A stretch of 26,610 nucleotides of DNA, from the NCBI GenBank assembly GCA_008080615.1, contig VIKJ01000015.1, positions 1-26,610 of the forward strand, read 5' to 3'. The stretch comes from Chitinophagaceae bacterium. Its GTDB lineage: Bacteria; Bacteroidota; Bacteroidia; Chitinophagales; Chitinophagaceae. The translations under genes and the position numbers were made by a program. The first letter of the stretch is position 1; each line of letters opens with the position of its first letter. Below the pieces are notes generated by a model. That model worked only from the letters and a program-made list of their open reading frames with translations, was not told the origin of the DNA and made no database searches. Of the stretch, positions 16,509 through 24,460 are shown piece after piece.

Positions 16509-17027
16509 ATGAAGGATTATATCAACATTGGGAAAATAGTAGCTGCCTTTGGTTTAAAAGGAGACCTGATCATCACCCATTCATTGGGTAAGAAAACTGC
16601 TTTAACTGGAGTTACTGCATTATTTGTAGAAGAAGTAAAAGGATCCTATTTACCTTATTTTATAGAATCATCTAAAGCAAAAGATGCTGAAGAAATGTAT
16701 GTAAAGCTAGAAGGTGTTCGTTCTAAAGAATCTGCTGCCCGATTTATTTCCAAACCAGTTTGGTTATTGGATGCTGAGTTTAGAAAATTAGCAGGAAAAA
16801 ATGCACCCATCTCCTTATTAGGCTATGAATTAATTACAGATGAAGAGGAGAATTTAGGCCCCATTGAAGAAGTGATAGAGCAACCGCATCAGGTATTGCT
16901 TAAAATTTCATTGGATGGAAAAGAAGCATTGATTCCTTTACATCAAGAAACCCTCGATAAAATTGATCATCCTAAAAAGCAAGTGTTTGTAACACTTCCA
17001 GATGGATTGTTAGATGTGTATCGTTAG
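16509..17027 (+). CDS. rimM: Ribosome maturation factor RimM
   Basis: RimM helps mature the 3' domain of the 30S subunit and binds S19. This protein has 172 residues from ATG 16509 (MKDYINIGKIV); a TTG at 16500 would add three residues and is less likely. The N-terminal RimM barrel is at about 4-85 (GKIVAAFGLKGDLIITHSL, with the GxxGxxG-like AFGLKGD). The C-terminal PRC-like barrel is at about 92-170 (LLGYELITDEEENLGPIEEVIEQPHQ, EALIPLHQE). Length is as expected. It follows the rpsP terminator, so it needs its own promoter or readthrough; no convincing promoter is seen. The dinB start is only 3 bases after its stop. trmD, the usual neighbour in many bacteria, lies elsewhere on the other strand. 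Confidence 0.92.
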   Translation: MKDYINIGKIVAAFGLKGDLIITHSLGKKTALTGVTALFVEEVKGSYLPYFIESSKAKDAEEMYVKLEGVRSKESAARFISKPVWLLDAEFRKLAGKNAPISLLGYELITDEEENLGPIEEVIEQPHQVLLKISLDGKEALIPLHQETLDKIDHPKKQVFVTLPDGLLDVYR

Positions 17028-17030
17028 TAT

Positions 17031-18197
17031 ATGGCATCTCCACAACGTTATATTGCCCATTTAGATCTAGACTCTTTTTTTGTAAGCGTAGAAGTATTGA
17101 ATAATCCTTCCCTTAAAGGAAAAGCAGTTATAGTAGGCGGCTCAAAAGACAGGGGCGTAGTTACTACATGCAGTTATGAAGCCCGAAAGTTTGGCGTTAG
17201 AAGTGCAATGCCCATGCATAAAGCCATGAAACTTTGCCCGCACGCCATATTGGTACAAGGTACCAGAGGCGAGTACAGCAGATACTCTAGATGGGTTACA
17301 GAAATCATTGCAGCTAAAGCTCCTTTATTTGAAAAAGCCAGTATCGATGAATTTTTTATAGACCTCACTGGGATGGATAAATTTTTTGATCCTTTTCAAT
17401 GGACCATTGATTTACGAGATGAAATTATTAGCAAAACGCAATTACCCATTTCATTTGGGTTAGCATCCAATAAAATGATTGCCAAGATTGCTACTGATGA
17501 AGCCAAGCCCAATGGATACTTATTTGTGCAACCCGGAATGGAAAAAAATTTTCTAGCACCATTGCCCGTGAATAAATTTTCTGGAGTAGGAGAAAGTATG
17601 CATGAGCGCTTAAAGTCAATGGGTATTTTCACCATTCAACAATTAAGTGAAACCCCCGTTGCTGAATTGGAAAAATCAATTGGAAAATACGGAGTAGATC
17701 TTTGGAAAAAATCGCAGGGTATACATGAAGGAATTGTACAGCCTTACCACGAAGCCAAATCTATTTCAACCGAAAATACTTTTGAGGAAAATCAAACAGA
17801 TGAAGCTTTTTTATTGAGTGAGTTGGTGCGCATGACCGAAAAAGTAGCTTATGAATTAAGAACAGATAAAAAATTAACGGGATGCATTGCAGTTAAAATT
17901 CGATATCCCGATTTTGAAACTACATCTAAACAAACTACCATTGATTATACCCTACGGGATGATGAATTAATACCCGTTGCCATCAGTTTATTCCATCAAT
18001 TGTACCGAAAAGGCCAACCAATAAGGTTATTAGGGGTTCGATTGAGTGAACTCACCAGCCATGTACTGCAAGGGAGTTTATTTGAAGACAATAAAAAAGA
18101 TGAACTCTATAAAGCCATTGACGCGGTTAAAAATAAATTTGGTAAAACAGCTTTGCAAAAAGCAAGAACCATTCGTGGCGGCTTAAATAAAAGTTAA
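17031..18197 (+). CDS. dinB: DNA polymerase IV (Y-family translesion polymerase)
   Basis: This enzyme copies past damaged bases and can cause mutations. Its 388 residues include an active site with D12 in AHLDLDSFF and D106/E107 in ASIDEFFID, the three metal-holding acids. F17 takes the steric-gate position that excludes ribonucleotides. SYEARKFGVRSAMP (finger domain), the helix-hairpin-helix region KFSGVGESMHERLKSMGI, and the little-finger domain from about 235 (EAKSISTENTFEEN) follow. It appears complete. I see no recognisable beta-clamp motif at the extreme end, though QGSLFE near residue 346 resembles one. It is placed 3 bases after rimM, which points to co-transcription. No LexA-type site was identified. 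Confidence 0.93.
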   Translation: MASPQRYIAHLDLDSFFVSVEVLNNPSLKGKAVIVGGSKDRGVVTTCSYEARKFGVRSAMPMHKAMKLCPHAILVQGTRGEYSRYSRWVTEIIAAKAPLFEKASIDEFFIDLTGMDKFFDPFQWTIDLRDEIISKTQLPISFGLASNKMIAKIATDEAKPNGYLFVQPGMEKNFLAPLPVNKFSGVGESMHERLKSMGIFTIQQLSETPVAELEKSIGKYGVDLWKKSQGIHEGIVQPYHEAKSISTENTFEENQTDEAFLLSELVRMTEKVAYELRTDKKLTGCIAVKIRYPDFETTSKQTTIDYTLRDDELIPVAISLFHQLYRKGQPIRLLGVRLSELTSHVLQGSLFEDNKKDELYKAIDAVKNKFGKTALQKARTIRGGLNKS

Positions 18198-18223
18198 CAT
18201 TATTTATTAGTCTACTTATTTAG

Positions 18224-18248
18224 TAGGAAATACTATATTTGCTTCCTA
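18224..18248 (+). promoter_or_regulatory. -7-like element inside an inverted repeat upstream of the peroxiredoxin
   Basis: TATATTTG (18234-18241) matches the Bacteroidota -7 element fully, 20 bases before the ATG. It is framed by TAGGAA (18224-18229) and TTCCTA (18243-18248), a 6-base inverted repeat with a 13-base spacer. No TTTG lies 19 bases upstream. The arrangement would suit an operator over the promoter, but this rests on pattern only. Confidence 0.38.
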
Positions 18249-18260
18249 AATAATAACATA

Positions 18261-18896
18261 ATGAGTTTAAGACTAGGGGATACCGCTCCCAATTTTACTG
18301 CACAATCAAGCCTAGGAGAGATCAATTTTTACGAATATTTAGGAGATAGCTGGGGTGTATTGTTTTCTCACCCTGCCGATTATACACCAGTATGTACAAC
18401 AGAATTGGGTAAAACAGCATTGCTTGCAGAAGAGTTTGCCAAGCGCAATGTAAAAGTGTTGGCATTAAGTGTAGATAGCTTGGGTAAACATGAGGGATGG
18501 ATTAAGGATATCAATGAAACACAACATACCACTGTGGGGTTTCCGATTATAGCAGATGAAGACAAAGCAGTTGCTACTGCCTATGATATGATTCATCCGA
18601 ATGCTTCTCTTACAGCTACTGTTCGTTCCTTATTTATTATAGGACCAGATAAAAAAGTAAAATTATTCATCACCTATCCCGCATCTACTGGAAGAAATTT
18701 TTACGAAGTTTTGCGTGTGATAGATTCTTTACAATTAACGGCTGATTATAGTGTAGCAACACCTGCAGATTGGAAAGAAGGAGAAGATGTAATTGTAGTG
18801 CCTGCTGTAAGTACAGAAGATGCTATAAAAAAATTCCCCAAAGGGGTTAAAGTAATAAAACCTTATCTGCGCTATACACCACAGCCTAATTTATAG
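18261..18896 (+). CDS. 1-Cys peroxiredoxin (Prx6 type)
   Basis: This thiol peroxidase reduces hydrogen peroxide and alkyl hydroperoxides. Its 211 residues match the Prx6 subfamily in length. The peroxidatic site is HPADYTPVCTTE (H37, T42, P43, C45), and the supporting Arg is in TATVRSLFIIGPD. C45 is the only cysteine, so the enzyme is of the 1-Cys class and needs an outside thiol partner. The extended C-terminal domain (PADWKEGEDVIVVPAVS, GVKVIKPYLRYTPQP) is typical of this type and makes the dimer. It is a single-gene unit with a terminator behind it. With the SOD remnant and the OsmC gene it is a third oxidative-stress gene in the window, though not adjacent to them. Confidence 0.94.
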   Translation: MSLRLGDTAPNFTAQSSLGEINFYEYLGDSWGVLFSHPADYTPVCTTELGKTALLAEEFAKRNVKVLALSVDSLGKHEGWIKDINETQHTTVGFPIIADEDKAVATAYDMIHPNASLTATVRSLFIIGPDKKVKLFITYPASTGRNFYEVLRVIDSLQLTADYSVATPADWKEGEDVIVVPAVSTEDAIKKFPKGVKVIKPYLRYTPQPNL

Positions 18897-18931
18897 CCAG
18901 ATCAGAAAATTTTGTTTGGTACTTGTTCTAG

Positions 18932-18958
18932 CCCCGGAGTGATCCGGGGTTTTGTTTT
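18932..18958 (+). terminator. Rho-independent terminator after the peroxiredoxin gene
   Basis: CCCCGGA (18932-18938) pairs with TCCGGGG (18943-18949) around a GTGA loop, followed by TTTTGTTTT. The GC-only stem stands out in this AT-rich sequence. It ends the peroxiredoxin transcript before the amidohydrolase gene. Confidence 0.87.
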
Positions 18959-19002
18959 ATATGGATTCAACAAATCTTATTAACTTCCCCAAAAGATTCC
19001 AT

Positions 19003-20280
19003 ATGAAGAAATTATTTTGCTTAATTGGCTTATGCATCACTTTTATTGGAGTAACAGCGCAAAAGACTTTTATTTACTGTGGTCAATTGGTTGATGTTAA
19101 AAATCAGCAAATGCTAAAAGAAATGACCATTGTAACGGATGGTGCAAAAATTGTACGTGTAGATAAAGGATATACAAAAGCAGCAGAGAGCGATAAAATA
19201 ATTGATTTAAAAAAATCAACGGTAATGCCTGGTTTAATTGATATGCACGTGCATATGGAAAGCGAAACAGGCCCCGCCAATTACCTCAATGGATTTACCT
19301 GGAATGCTGGCGATTATGCATTTCAATCGGTTGTATTTGCACAAAAAACATTAATGAGTGGGTTTACTTCCGTAAGAGATTTAGGTGGAAGTGGCGTAAA
19401 TATTTCTTTGCGCAATGCCATCAATAAAGAATGGATCATTGGCCCAAGGGTATATACTGCTGGCAAGTCACTTGCAACAACAGGAGGGCATGCAGATCCT
19501 ACCAATAATTATAGAAAAGATTTAATGGGTGATCCTGGGCCTAAAGAAGGTGTTGTAAATGGGGTAGAGGATTGCGCTAAAGCAGTACGTCAGCGATATA
19601 AAGAAGGCTCCGATTTAATTAAAATTACGGCAACAGGCGGTGTATTAAGTATGGCCAAAGACGGCAGTGGCGCACAGTTTACCGAAGAAGAAATTAAAGC
19701 CATTGTAAGCACTGCTAAAGATTATGGATTTAAAGTAGCTGCGCATGCGCATGGTGCTGAAGGGATGAAAAGAGCGGTAATGGCAGGGGTGAATTCAATA
19801 GAACATGGTACTTATATGTCGGAAGAAGTAATGGACCTGATGAAGCAAAAAGGCACTTACTTGGTTCCAACCATTATTGCCGGAAAGTCTTCTGCAGATT
19901 CAGCTAAAAAACCGGGCTACTATCCCGAGATTGTTAAAGCAAAGGCCTTGGTAGTGGGCAATTTTATTCAAGCAACATTTGCTAAAGCCTACCAACGTGG
20001 TGTAAAGATTGCGTTTGGTACAGATGCTGGTGTATATGCACACGGAAAAAATTGGATTGAATTTGTGTATATGACAGAAGCGGGTATGCCAATTTTAGAA
20101 GCCATTAAAACAGCTACTGTAAATGCTGCAGATTTAATAGGCGACGATCGCTTGGGCAGTATTGAAAAAGATAAATTAGCCGATATTATTGCCGTAGATG
20201 GTGATCCTGTTAAAGACATCACCAGCATGGGCAGGGTAATATTTGTAATGAAAAATGGAGTTGTTTATAAAGGAAACTAG
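19003..20280 (+). CDS. Exported amidohydrolase, prolidase/imidazolonepropionase-like
   Basis: This protein has 425 residues from ATG 19003, chosen because it begins with a signal peptide (MKKLFCLIGL..., cut near VTA-Q at 19-20); the longer frame from 18952 would add 17 residues before it. The amidohydrolase metal site is visible in order: DMHVH (H82, H84), LIKITATGG (Lys for the carbamate bridge), AAHAHG, SIEHG and FGTDAG. The start YCGQLVDVKNQQML and the end DIIAVDGDPVKDI form the small beta domain that brackets the barrel. Close relatives hydrolyse Xaa-Pro or other acyl-amino-acid bonds, and many are unassigned. It is periplasmic by signal. It converges on the OmpA-like gene with 7 bases between stops and no terminator seen. 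Confidence 0.88.
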   Translation: MKKLFCLIGLCITFIGVTAQKTFIYCGQLVDVKNQQMLKEMTIVTDGAKIVRVDKGYTKAAESDKIIDLKKSTVMPGLIDMHVHMESETGPANYLNGFTWNAGDYAFQSVVFAQKTLMSGFTSVRDLGGSGVNISLRNAINKEWIIGPRVYTAGKSLATTGGHADPTNNYRKDLMGDPGPKEGVVNGVEDCAKAVRQRYKEGSDLIKITATGGVLSMAKDGSGAQFTEEEIKAIVSTAKDYGFKVAAHAHGAEGMKRAVMAGVNSIEHGTYMSEEVMDLMKQKGTYLVPTIIAGKSSADSAKKPGYYPEIVKAKALVVGNFIQATFAKAYQRGVKIAFGTDAGVYAHGKNWIEFVYMTEAGMPILEAIKTATVNAADLIGDDRLGSIEKDKLADIIAVDGDPVKDITSMGRVIFVMKNGVVYKGN

Positions 20281-20287
20281 GGCTAAA

Positions 20288-21199
20288 CTATTTAGGAAGT
20301 ATATTCCAAAATAACAGCACTACTCTTCTTCTTTCATCATCGGTTTTATAATCGTTTACCAATTTGCTTGGGAATTCTTCGCCCTTTCCTTTTTCTACAA
20401 AGAGAAAATCGATTGATTTTATTGAAGTGTAATTGGGAATTTTTTTCTCAATAGAATACTCCATTAAGTCGCCAATATTTATAGCACGCCATTCTGATAG
20501 TTTTTGATTCATGCTTTCTTTGCTGGCTGTACTATCATTTAATTTTTCTACCAGGGTTTTAAAAATATCTGAATCAGGATTAAATCCACTTCCGTCTGCA
20601 TAACCTAAAATAACTAAGGTTGCTTTTTTCTCTACGTCAGCATATTTATTGTAAAAGCCAACCAAAGAGTCTACCAAAGGAGAAAACAATTGTTCTGCAA
20701 TAGGTCTTTTTTCAGCAGGAATTTCATATTTGCCTGGTCCAAAAAAAGCAGCCAAATCGAACATGTGTTGTTGATTCACAATGATGTCTAAGCTCTCATT
20801 AATCATGGTAAACCTGCGTAAGCGGTAATTGGCCCTGCTTTTATAGCGATCTATCAAACCAAAAGAAGAATCAATTTTTGATCTATTGGTTTTATAATCT
20901 CTTCTAGAAGTGCTTATTTTTTCATTGATAAATGCAATGGCATTTTTAAATGAATCTAGGTCGTTAGTATACTTGGCAATCTTTTGCTTAATGCTGTCTG
21001 CAATCTCTGCATCAATTACCTCCGATTTTAAGCGGGCTTCTACTTTTGATTTTGTGTCTGCTACTATTTTTGTATCAGTTTGCTCAATAGTGGTTGCCGA
21101 AGTAAGGGTTTCTTTTAATTGAGCCTTTTTGGTGCTAAAACATGAAGCCAAGATAAAGCAACAGAAAAGTAAACTGAATGCCAGGTTGATTTTTTTCAT
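20288..21199 (-). CDS. Lipoprotein with a divergent OmpA-like C-terminal domain
   Basis: This is a 303-residue protein. A lipoprotein signal with lipobox LASC (C20) indicates lipid anchoring in the envelope. Residues about 25-130 are Lys/Glu-rich and probably helical or coiled. The second half resembles the OmpA/MotB peptidoglycan-binding fold: ATLVILGYADGSGF (strand and loop), then LSEWRAINIGDLMEY (the family pattern LSxxRAxxVxxxL) and a final DDERRRVVLLFW. The match is loose, so peptidoglycan binding is inference. It starts 3 bases after the small membrane protein and is last in the run that contains the histidine kinase. Confidence 0.7.
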   Translation of the reverse strand: MKKINLAFSLLFCCFILASCFSTKKAQLKETLTSATTIEQTDTKIVADTKSKVEARLKSEVIDAEIADSIKQKIAKYTNDLDSFKNAIAFINEKISTSRRDYKTNRSKIDSSFGLIDRYKSRANYRLRRFTMINESLDIIVNQQHMFDLAAFFGPGKYEIPAEKRPIAEQLFSPLVDSLVGFYNKYADVEKKATLVILGYADGSGFNPDSDIFKTLVEKLNDSTASKESMNQKLSEWRAINIGDLMEYSIEKKIPNYTSIKSIDFLFVEKGKGEEFPSKLVNDYKTDDERRRVVLLFWNILPK

Positions 21200-21202
21200 T
21201 AT

Positions 21203-21622
21203 TTAAATTTTTGGTGCAGCACGTATAAAGAAATCCTCTTTTGTTTTTGATGGTTTTTTAATTGCTTTTCTGCCTACAATAATAAAACTATTATTTGCTT
21301 TTCCATCGGCAGTGTCCTTCACTTCATTGGCAGCTAAATCTTCGTCGGAAATATACGTTACAAATTTAGTAAGGAACTGTTTTTTATTGATTGTAACAAA
21401 TAGCAGTGCTTCATTGGCAGAATTGTCTTTTTGCAATTCACTGGATTTCTTATTGGGTAGGGGATTTAGTTTTGCGGGAACAATTAAATCTAAAAAGTAC
21501 ATACCCGAATCCTTATTAAAAAAAGGGACACTTAAGTATAAGAACAGCACTATTCCTATCAGCCATATAGAAGCTACATGACGGTTATTGTACAAATAAT
21601 TATATATTGCTTTTATATTCAC
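21203..21622 (-). CDS. Small single-pass membrane protein of unknown function
   Basis: This 139-residue protein starts with GTG at 21622. The GTG shares bases with the TGA stop of the histidine kinase (GTGA, 4-base overlap), which indicates coupled translation. One membrane segment lies at about 16-34 (VASIWLIGIVLFLYLSVPFF). The short Lys-containing N-terminus suggests that the remaining roughly 105 residues face the periplasm. That part is polar and Lys-rich, with the possible strand stretch EALLFVTINKKQFLTKFVTYI. I do not recognise a family. Its position between a sensor kinase and an OmpA-like lipoprotein suggests an envelope partner of one or both. Confidence 0.65.
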   Translation of the reverse strand: MNIKAIYNYLYNNRHVASIWLIGIVLFLYLSVPFFNKDSGMYFLDLIVPAKLNPLPNKKSSELQKDNSANEALLFVTINKKQFLTKFVTYISDEDLAANEVKDTADGKANNSFIIVGRKAIKKPSKTKEDFFIRAAPKI

Positions 21623-23760
21623 TTAACTGCAAGTTCTTGTTCTAGTGCTTTTATTTCAGTTAGTACAGGCTCTACTGATTTGGAAAGTAAAGCAACAAAT
21701 TCACCAATTTTGTTCCAATCGGCATCTATATTTTTATATTTTTCAATTTCAATCAACGGCATTACCAATTCGGAATTGGTTTTTAATGAAGTAACGGTTG
21801 TTTTTAAATTGTGTGCAATAGTATACAACTGTTCCATATCCTTACTGTTGTAAGTAGCTTCTAGTTGTGCCACTTCTTCTGGATAGTGTTTGGTGAAATG
21901 ACCTAACAGCTCTTTAATAATGGCGGGCTCATCTCCAACCAGTTTAATGATATTATTTAGGTCTACATAAGTGGTATTCATTTTTTTTACTATTGTATTA
22001 TTAGGTAATTGGGGGATGTATAAATTAAATAATTCAATCACTCTCTCTTCTATCAATGGTTTAGAAAGATAATCATTCATGCCGGCTTCCTTAGATTTTT
22101 CAATTTCAGTTGGCATGGTGTGGGCAGTCATTGCAATAATGGGTACATTCGATTTTTGGGTATTTCCGTATTCATTTTTTTGTAAATAGTCTATGGCTTC
22201 CTTTCCATCTGCTGCTAGGGTAATTTTAATGCCCCAGTTTTGAAATAAAAACTTCAATAGCATTTGGTTCATTTTATTGTCTTCCGCTATTAATATATTG
22301 GCTGCTGTATTAAATTGTTTAACAATGGGGGTATCTTTTTTATCATTGTTTTCGCTATTGGCCATTCTATTGATACTATATGGTATGGTTACTATAAATT
22401 CAGATCCGGCATTAATAGTACTATGTACATCAACTGTACCATTTTGTAATGTAACCAACTGTTTTACAATGGATAGTCCCAATCCTGTTCCGCCATATTT
22501 GCGGGTTGTAGCAGAGTCGGCTTGTTCAAATCTTTCAAAAATGGTTTTTAGTTTATCTTCAGGAATACCAATGCCAGTGTCTTTAATAGCAAACTGAATA
22601 AAAACAGTTTCATCTTCTTGCTTTATTAAGTTCAAACGCAAAGAGATATTACCACCAGTTCCTGTAAACTTAATTGCATTAGATACTAGGTTGGTTAAAA
22701 TTTGTTTCAATCTGTCATCGTCTCCTGTTAAATTGAGCGGAATATTTTCTTCTATTTGATAAGAAAAGTGAATTTTTTTGGTACTCAGTTGTACCTGAAA
22801 AAGCATTTCAATAAAATGGCAAATATCTTTTAAGTTAAAAGGGGCTTTAGAAATTTGCAACTTGCCCGCTTCTAATTTCGAAAAATCTAAAATATCATTA
22901 ATGATATAAAGTAAGTTTTCGCTAGAGCTTTTAATAAAACTGATATAATCCCGTTGTACTCCATCTAAATTGGTTTTATGCGCAAGGTTACTAAAACCAA
23001 TAATAGAGTTTAATGGTGTTCTTATTTCATGGCTCATGTTGGCCAAGAACTGTTCTTTAATTTTACCTGCTATATCTGCTTTTATCTTAGCCTGCTCCAA
23101 TGCTTGGATTAATAGATTGTTTTGCTTTAAGTGCCGTATAATTAATGTTGCAGAAAGTAAGATGGTAATCAATGCAAAAATGGTAAGTGATCTGCTAATT
23201 ATAAGTACTTGATTAGAAACAGTTGAATTTTCAATAATGGTTTGTTGTAAATCTGTTTCAGCAATGATTTGAATATCCGAGGCTGCAATATAGATACTGT
23301 CTAATAAGTTTTTATTCTGTTCGCCTGTAAGTTTTTGTTTAGCAATCAATGCGCTTTTGCTGCTATCTAAAATATCTTTAGTAAGGGTTATTTTTTTCTC
23401 TAGTAGCCTTTTTAATTGATTGAATGATTGTTGTGTGGAAATTTCAGTAAGCTTGCCTACCTCAACAATATACCTATTTAAATCTTTTATAGTGTCATTG
23501 AGTGTTGGTGTTAATTTTATTTCAGCTGCATTGATTTGCTTTCTTGTTTGGCTTTCTATAAAATAAACATGATTGATAATCTCTTGTAATGAATTATTAA
23601 TTTGGAAAGTTTTTACCGCCAATTCGTTGCCTTTTTGCATGGCGCGTATGCTTTTATCGGAACGAGATTGTACAAAAAACAAAACAACCATCAATACAAT
23701 TGATAATAGTAGTATAAAACTCAGTGGCTTTATGGTAGTATTTCTTTTTAGCCTTTCCAT
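21619..23760 (-). CDS. Hybrid histidine kinase with receiver and Hpt domains; receiver lacks the phospho-acceptor segment
   Basis: This is a 713-residue inner-membrane sensor kinase. Membrane segments lie at about 13-30 and 185-208, flanking a helical sensor region of about 155 residues (CHASE3-like by layout). Next comes HisKA with NMSHEIRTPLN (H244), then HATPase with the N-box around N361 and the glycine boxes DTGIGIP (394-400) and GGTGLGLS (423-430). A receiver domain follows at about 488-590: acidic pair AEDN (492-495), AMTAH, and YLSKP with K567. An Hpt domain ends the protein, with AHNLKTTV (H650). Between KNEY (to 531) and GNTQKSNVPIIAMTA the usual LMDxxMPxMDG segment of about 22-25 residues is absent in frame, so there is no aspartate to carry phosphate from H244 to H650. 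Its start overlaps the upstream pseudouridine synthase by 13 bases. Confidence 0.9.
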   Translation of the reverse strand: MERLKRNTTIKPLSFILLLSIVLMVVLFFVQSRSDKSIRAMQKGNELAVKTFQINNSLQEIINHVYFIESQTRKQINAAEIKLTPTLNDTIKDLNRYIVEVGKLTEISTQQSFNQLKRLLEKKITLTKDILDSSKSALIAKQKLTGEQNKNLLDSIYIAASDIQIIAETDLQQTIIENSTVSNQVLIISRSLTIFALITILLSATLIIRHLKQNNLLIQALEQAKIKADIAGKIKEQFLANMSHEIRTPLNSIIGFSNLAHKTNLDGVQRDYISFIKSSSENLLYIINDILDFSKLEAGKLQISKAPFNLKDICHFIEMLFQVQLSTKKIHFSYQIEENIPLNLTGDDDRLKQILTNLVSNAIKFTGTGGNISLRLNLIKQEDETVFIQFAIKDTGIGIPEDKLKTIFERFEQADSATTRKYGGTGLGLSIVKQLVTLQNGTVDVHSTINAGSEFIVTIPYSINRMANSENNDKKDTPIVKQFNTAANILIAEDNKMNQMLLKFLFQNWGIKITLAADGKEAIDYLQKNEYGNTQKSNVPIIAMTAHTMPTEIEKSKEAGMNDYLSKPLIEERVIELFNLYIPQLPNNTIVKKMNTTYVDLNNIIKLVGDEPAIIKELLGHFTKHYPEEVAQLEATYNSKDMEQLYTIAHNLKTTVTSLKTNSELVMPLIEIEKYKNIDADWNKIGEFVALLSKSVEPVLTEIKALEQELAVK

Positions 23761-24458
23761 TTTCTCAATTGTTGCAATAAAGCTTTTAAGTCTTTTGGAA
23801 TGGGGGCTTCTAATGTATACTGCTCGCCCTTTAAACTAAAGACTAATTTATTTGAATGTAAAGCCAGCCTGGCCAATATCGGTTTTTCTTCTTCCGCTAT
23901 TTTGGCTAATTTAAAATTTCTTTTAATGGAAGATAATAAAATGGGTTTTGGATCTCCATATATTTCATCACATACAATGGCATGCCCAATATGTTGCATG
24001 TGCACCCTAATTTGATGTGTTCTTCCGGTATGTATTTGAAATTGCACCCAAGAGAATAATCTAAAAGATTCTTGCACTTCATAATCGGTGAGTGAAGGCT
24101 TTCCTTTTATATGGGTAATCATCTTGGTGGTTTTCCCCGGATGCTCCATAATAGATGTATCTATAGAGCCACTGCTGTTCATCATCTGACCGTTCACTAA
24201 ACCTACATAGTATTTCTCCATATCCCTTCCTTCGAAAAGTAAGGAGAGTTCTTTATGAGATTCTTCAGTTTTGGCAAATAAGATAATACCACTGGTATCT
24301 CTGTCTAAACGGTGAACCGTATAAATATTTCCGTATCGCTCTTTGAGTATGTCTTTTAGCGAAATTTCTTTTCCGATTCTGTCTGGAATACTCAATAAAC
24401 CAGATGGTTTATTGATGGCAACAAAATCATTGTTTTCAAAAATAATATCTAACTGCAT
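23748..24458 (-). CDS. RluA-family pseudouridine synthase
   Basis: This enzyme converts uridine to pseudouridine in rRNA or tRNA. In 236 residues it is a bare catalytic domain with no S4 domain. The catalytic motif is HRLDRDTSG (D52), with the lead-in INKPSGLLSIP (15-25), then TGRTHQIRVHMQHIGHAIVCDEIYG, the conserved second half, and LHSNKLVF near the end. The exact target uridine cannot be told (RluA, TruC and others share these motifs). It begins 2 bases after the preceding synthase and ends 13 bases inside the kinase gene, so translation of the three is probably coupled. Confidence 0.9.
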   Translation of the reverse strand: MQLDIIFENNDFVAINKPSGLLSIPDRIGKEISLKDILKERYGNIYTVHRLDRDTSGIILFAKTEESHKELSLLFEGRDMEKYYVGLVNGQMMNSSGSIDTSIMEHPGKTTKMITHIKGKPSLTDYEVQESFRLFSWVQFQIHTGRTHQIRVHMQHIGHAIVCDEIYGDPKPILLSSIKRNFKLAKIAEEEKPILARLALHSNKLVFSLKGEQYTLEAPIPKDLKALLQQLRKWKG

Positions 24459-24460
24459 GA

